Positions 4,950-6,113 of a stretch of 6,113 nt of DNA are shown one piece after another (the first letter of the stretch is position 1; every line of letters starts with the position of its first letter). Source of the stretch: Chloroflexi bacterium UBA6265 (GTDB lineage Bacteria > Chloroflexota > Chloroflexia > Thermomicrobiales > UBA6265); the NCBI GenBank assembly GCA_002440805.1, contig DJVD01000122.1, forward strand, positions 1 through 6,113, written 5' to 3'. A program made the translations under genes and the position numbers. The notes beneath the pieces are model-generated. The model saw only the letters and a program-made list of their open reading frames with translations. It was not told where the DNA came from and did no database searches.

Positions 4950-6113
4950 CTATGCGCCCGTAGGCTCGATCTTGGAAAGAATCTTAATACCAGCTCCCTG
5001 ATGCATCGGCGGAGCGTAGTCGTTCTCCGATGTCGGGAAGCCCTTCCAGTGCATCTCGTTGAACTCGAAGAACTGGAACGGACGATACATCAAACCAATG
5101 CACGGAATCTCGTCACGGTAGATGTTGTCCAGTTGGGTATACAGTTCCTTTCGTTTCGCTGGATCCGCCTCGGCGGGGATTTGATCGAGTAACGCCTCGG
5201 CGTCCGGATTGGAGAACCGGTTGAAGTTCGTGAACGCCGTTTGGCCCATTGCCGGCACGTCGCGGCTATCCATGGTATTGCTGAGTCGCAACCATGGGCC
5301 AGCCGGTGACACACCTGCATAGCTGTGCAGCGAGAAATCAAAGTCGCCATTTTGCTGGTTGGTCATGCGGACGGGTGCTTCCGGGAAATCCGTGGCGAGA
5401 TCGAAGCCGACCTCGTTGCCACCCTGAACCACAAGCTCGAGTGCGGTCATCCAATCGGTCCAACCGTATGGGCACATGACCTTCCACGGTCCCAGGCGTG
5501 TGCCGTCTTCCAGCACATAAACACCGTCGTCGCCCTTGGTGGCCTTAAGGTCCTCTTCGAGGATGCGCTTGGCTTCCTCAGGGTTGTATTCCCAGCCGGT
5601 TTCCTTGGCGGCTTCTTCATCGAAGAATTCCAGTTCCGCACCATCCGGGATGATCAGGCTTGGCTGCATTGGGCTGGAATATCGAGACATTGCCGTCTCG
5701 GCGATCTGGGCGTAGTTGATCGAATAGGCGAGGGCTCGACGGACCAGTTTGTTATCCAGGCCCGGCCGGCTGATGTTGATTTGGAGCGCAGGAATTGCTC
5801 CAGGGACGTGGTACGGCTGATCCTTGAACCAGGTTCCGGCCGGCATTTCCTGCTCTTCCCAGATCTTCCACACCTGCGGCAGGAAAGTTTGGCTGAGGTC
5901 GATGTCACCGCGGCTGAATGCCAGGTTCGCATCATCGTTGGATGCCGGAATCGGGTGAACCAGGTACTTGGGCACTGGCTGGCCGTGAATCTCGTTGCCC
6001 CAGTACTCATCGTTTCGAATCAGTACGATCTGCTGGGCCGAGGCAAGGTCGATCTTGTACGGACCAGAACCGACCGGCTCCATATCAATGATGGCGGTAA
6101 TGGCTTCGCCGCC
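4950..6113 (-). CDS. Extracytoplasmic solute-binding protein, family 5 (Opp/Dpp type), 5' end missing
   Basis: The C-terminal 387 residues of a family 5 solute-binding protein. The frame is open through the right edge (first visible residues GGEAITAIID), so the ATG at 6083 is internal and not the start. Full-length relatives have about 500-650 residues; the signal peptide or lipobox and part of the first lobe are off the window. The visible part shows the hallmarks: VGSGPYKI at 14-21 (usual form VGTGPY), NDEYWG at 34-39, the QINISRPGLDNKLVRRALAY stretch at 111-130 that matches the conserved RxALAYAID region, NPEEAKRILEE at 177-187 and a DGVYVLEDGT segment at 196-205. The protein would capture substrate outside the membrane and hand it to the OppB/OppC-like permease encoded next. 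Many Trp and Tyr residues and the C-terminal FPTSENDYAPP stretch recall cello-oligosaccharide binders of this family, but peptides remain possible. Confidence 0.93.
   Translation of the reverse strand, partial: GGEAITAIIDMEPVGSGPYKIDLASAQQIVLIRNDEYWGNEIHGQPVPKYLVHPIPASNDDANLAFSRGDIDLSQTFLPQVWKIWEEQEMPAGTWFKDQPYHVPGAIPALQINISRPGLDNKLVRRALAYSINYAQIAETAMSRYSSPMQPSLIIPDGAELEFFDEEAAKETGWEYNPEEAKRILEEDLKATKGDDGVYVLEDGTRLGPWKVMCPYGWTDWMTALELVVQGGNEVGFDLATDFPEAPVRMTNQQNGDFDFSLHSYAGVSPAGPWLRLSNTMDSRDVPAMGQTAFTNFNRFSNPDAEALLDQIPAEADPAKRKELYTQLDNIYRDEIPCIGLMYRPFQFFEFNEMHWKGFPTSENDYAPPMHQGAGIKILSKIEPTGA

Noticed and set aside
6081..6083. ATG at 6083 as start of the binding-protein gene
   Set aside because: The frame stays open to the window edge with coherent sequence, and the protein would lack a signal peptide and about a third of the family length.
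1..6113. CRISPR array, insertion sequence, prophage or defence system
   Set aside because: No regularly spaced repeats, no terminal inverted repeats or transposase, and all clear genes belong to a housekeeping methyltransferase and a nutrient importer.

Overview
The window looks like an ordinary bacterial chromosome segment of moderately high GC (by eye mid to upper 50s percent), densely packed, with Shine-Dalgarno-led genes. It holds two convergent units. On the + strand is one complete RNA 2'-O-methyltransferase gene of the SpoU/TrmH family (284-1087), preceded by 283 bases with no convincing gene. On the - strand, filling the rest of the window, is an oligopeptide/dipeptide-type (Opp/Dpp) ABC importer operon, read right to left: substrate-binding protein (5' end beyond the right edge), permease OppB-like, permease OppC-like, ATPase OppD-like, ATPase OppF-like. 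Nothing in the sequence fixes the phylum. The GC level, the style of the transporter proteins and the operon shape would fit Chloroflexota, but this is a guess.

Layout: 1-283, leader or undefined region with two hairpins and a 9-base direct repeat; 284-1087, methyltransferase; 1084-1920 OppF-like; 1917-2930 OppD-like; 2943-3848 OppC-like; 3861-4871 OppB-like; 4872-4949, a 78-base gap with two hairpins; 4950-6113, 3' part of the substrate-binding protein gene. No mobile element, tRNA, rRNA or CRISPR array was found.

The five transporter genes together form a complete importer: an extracytoplasmic solute-binding protein delivers substrate to a heterodimeric permease, which is driven by two different ATPases. 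Junctions after the first gap are very tight: two 12-base gaps in which a TAG stop is fused to the Shine-Dalgarno sequence, then a 4-base ATGA overlap. This indicates one polycistronic message with translational coupling. The only sizeable gap, between the binding protein and the permeases, carries a strong RNA hairpin without a U-tract, which suits differential expression (more binding protein than membrane parts). The substrate cannot be read from sequence. Oligopeptides are the default, but this binding-protein family also includes cello-oligosaccharide and other sugar binders.

The most unusual architecture is at 1084-1087, where the methyltransferase and the last transporter gene end on the same palindromic CTAG, on opposite strands, with no terminator between them. 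I did not find evidence for a new biological system; the findings are mostly regulatory and architectural.
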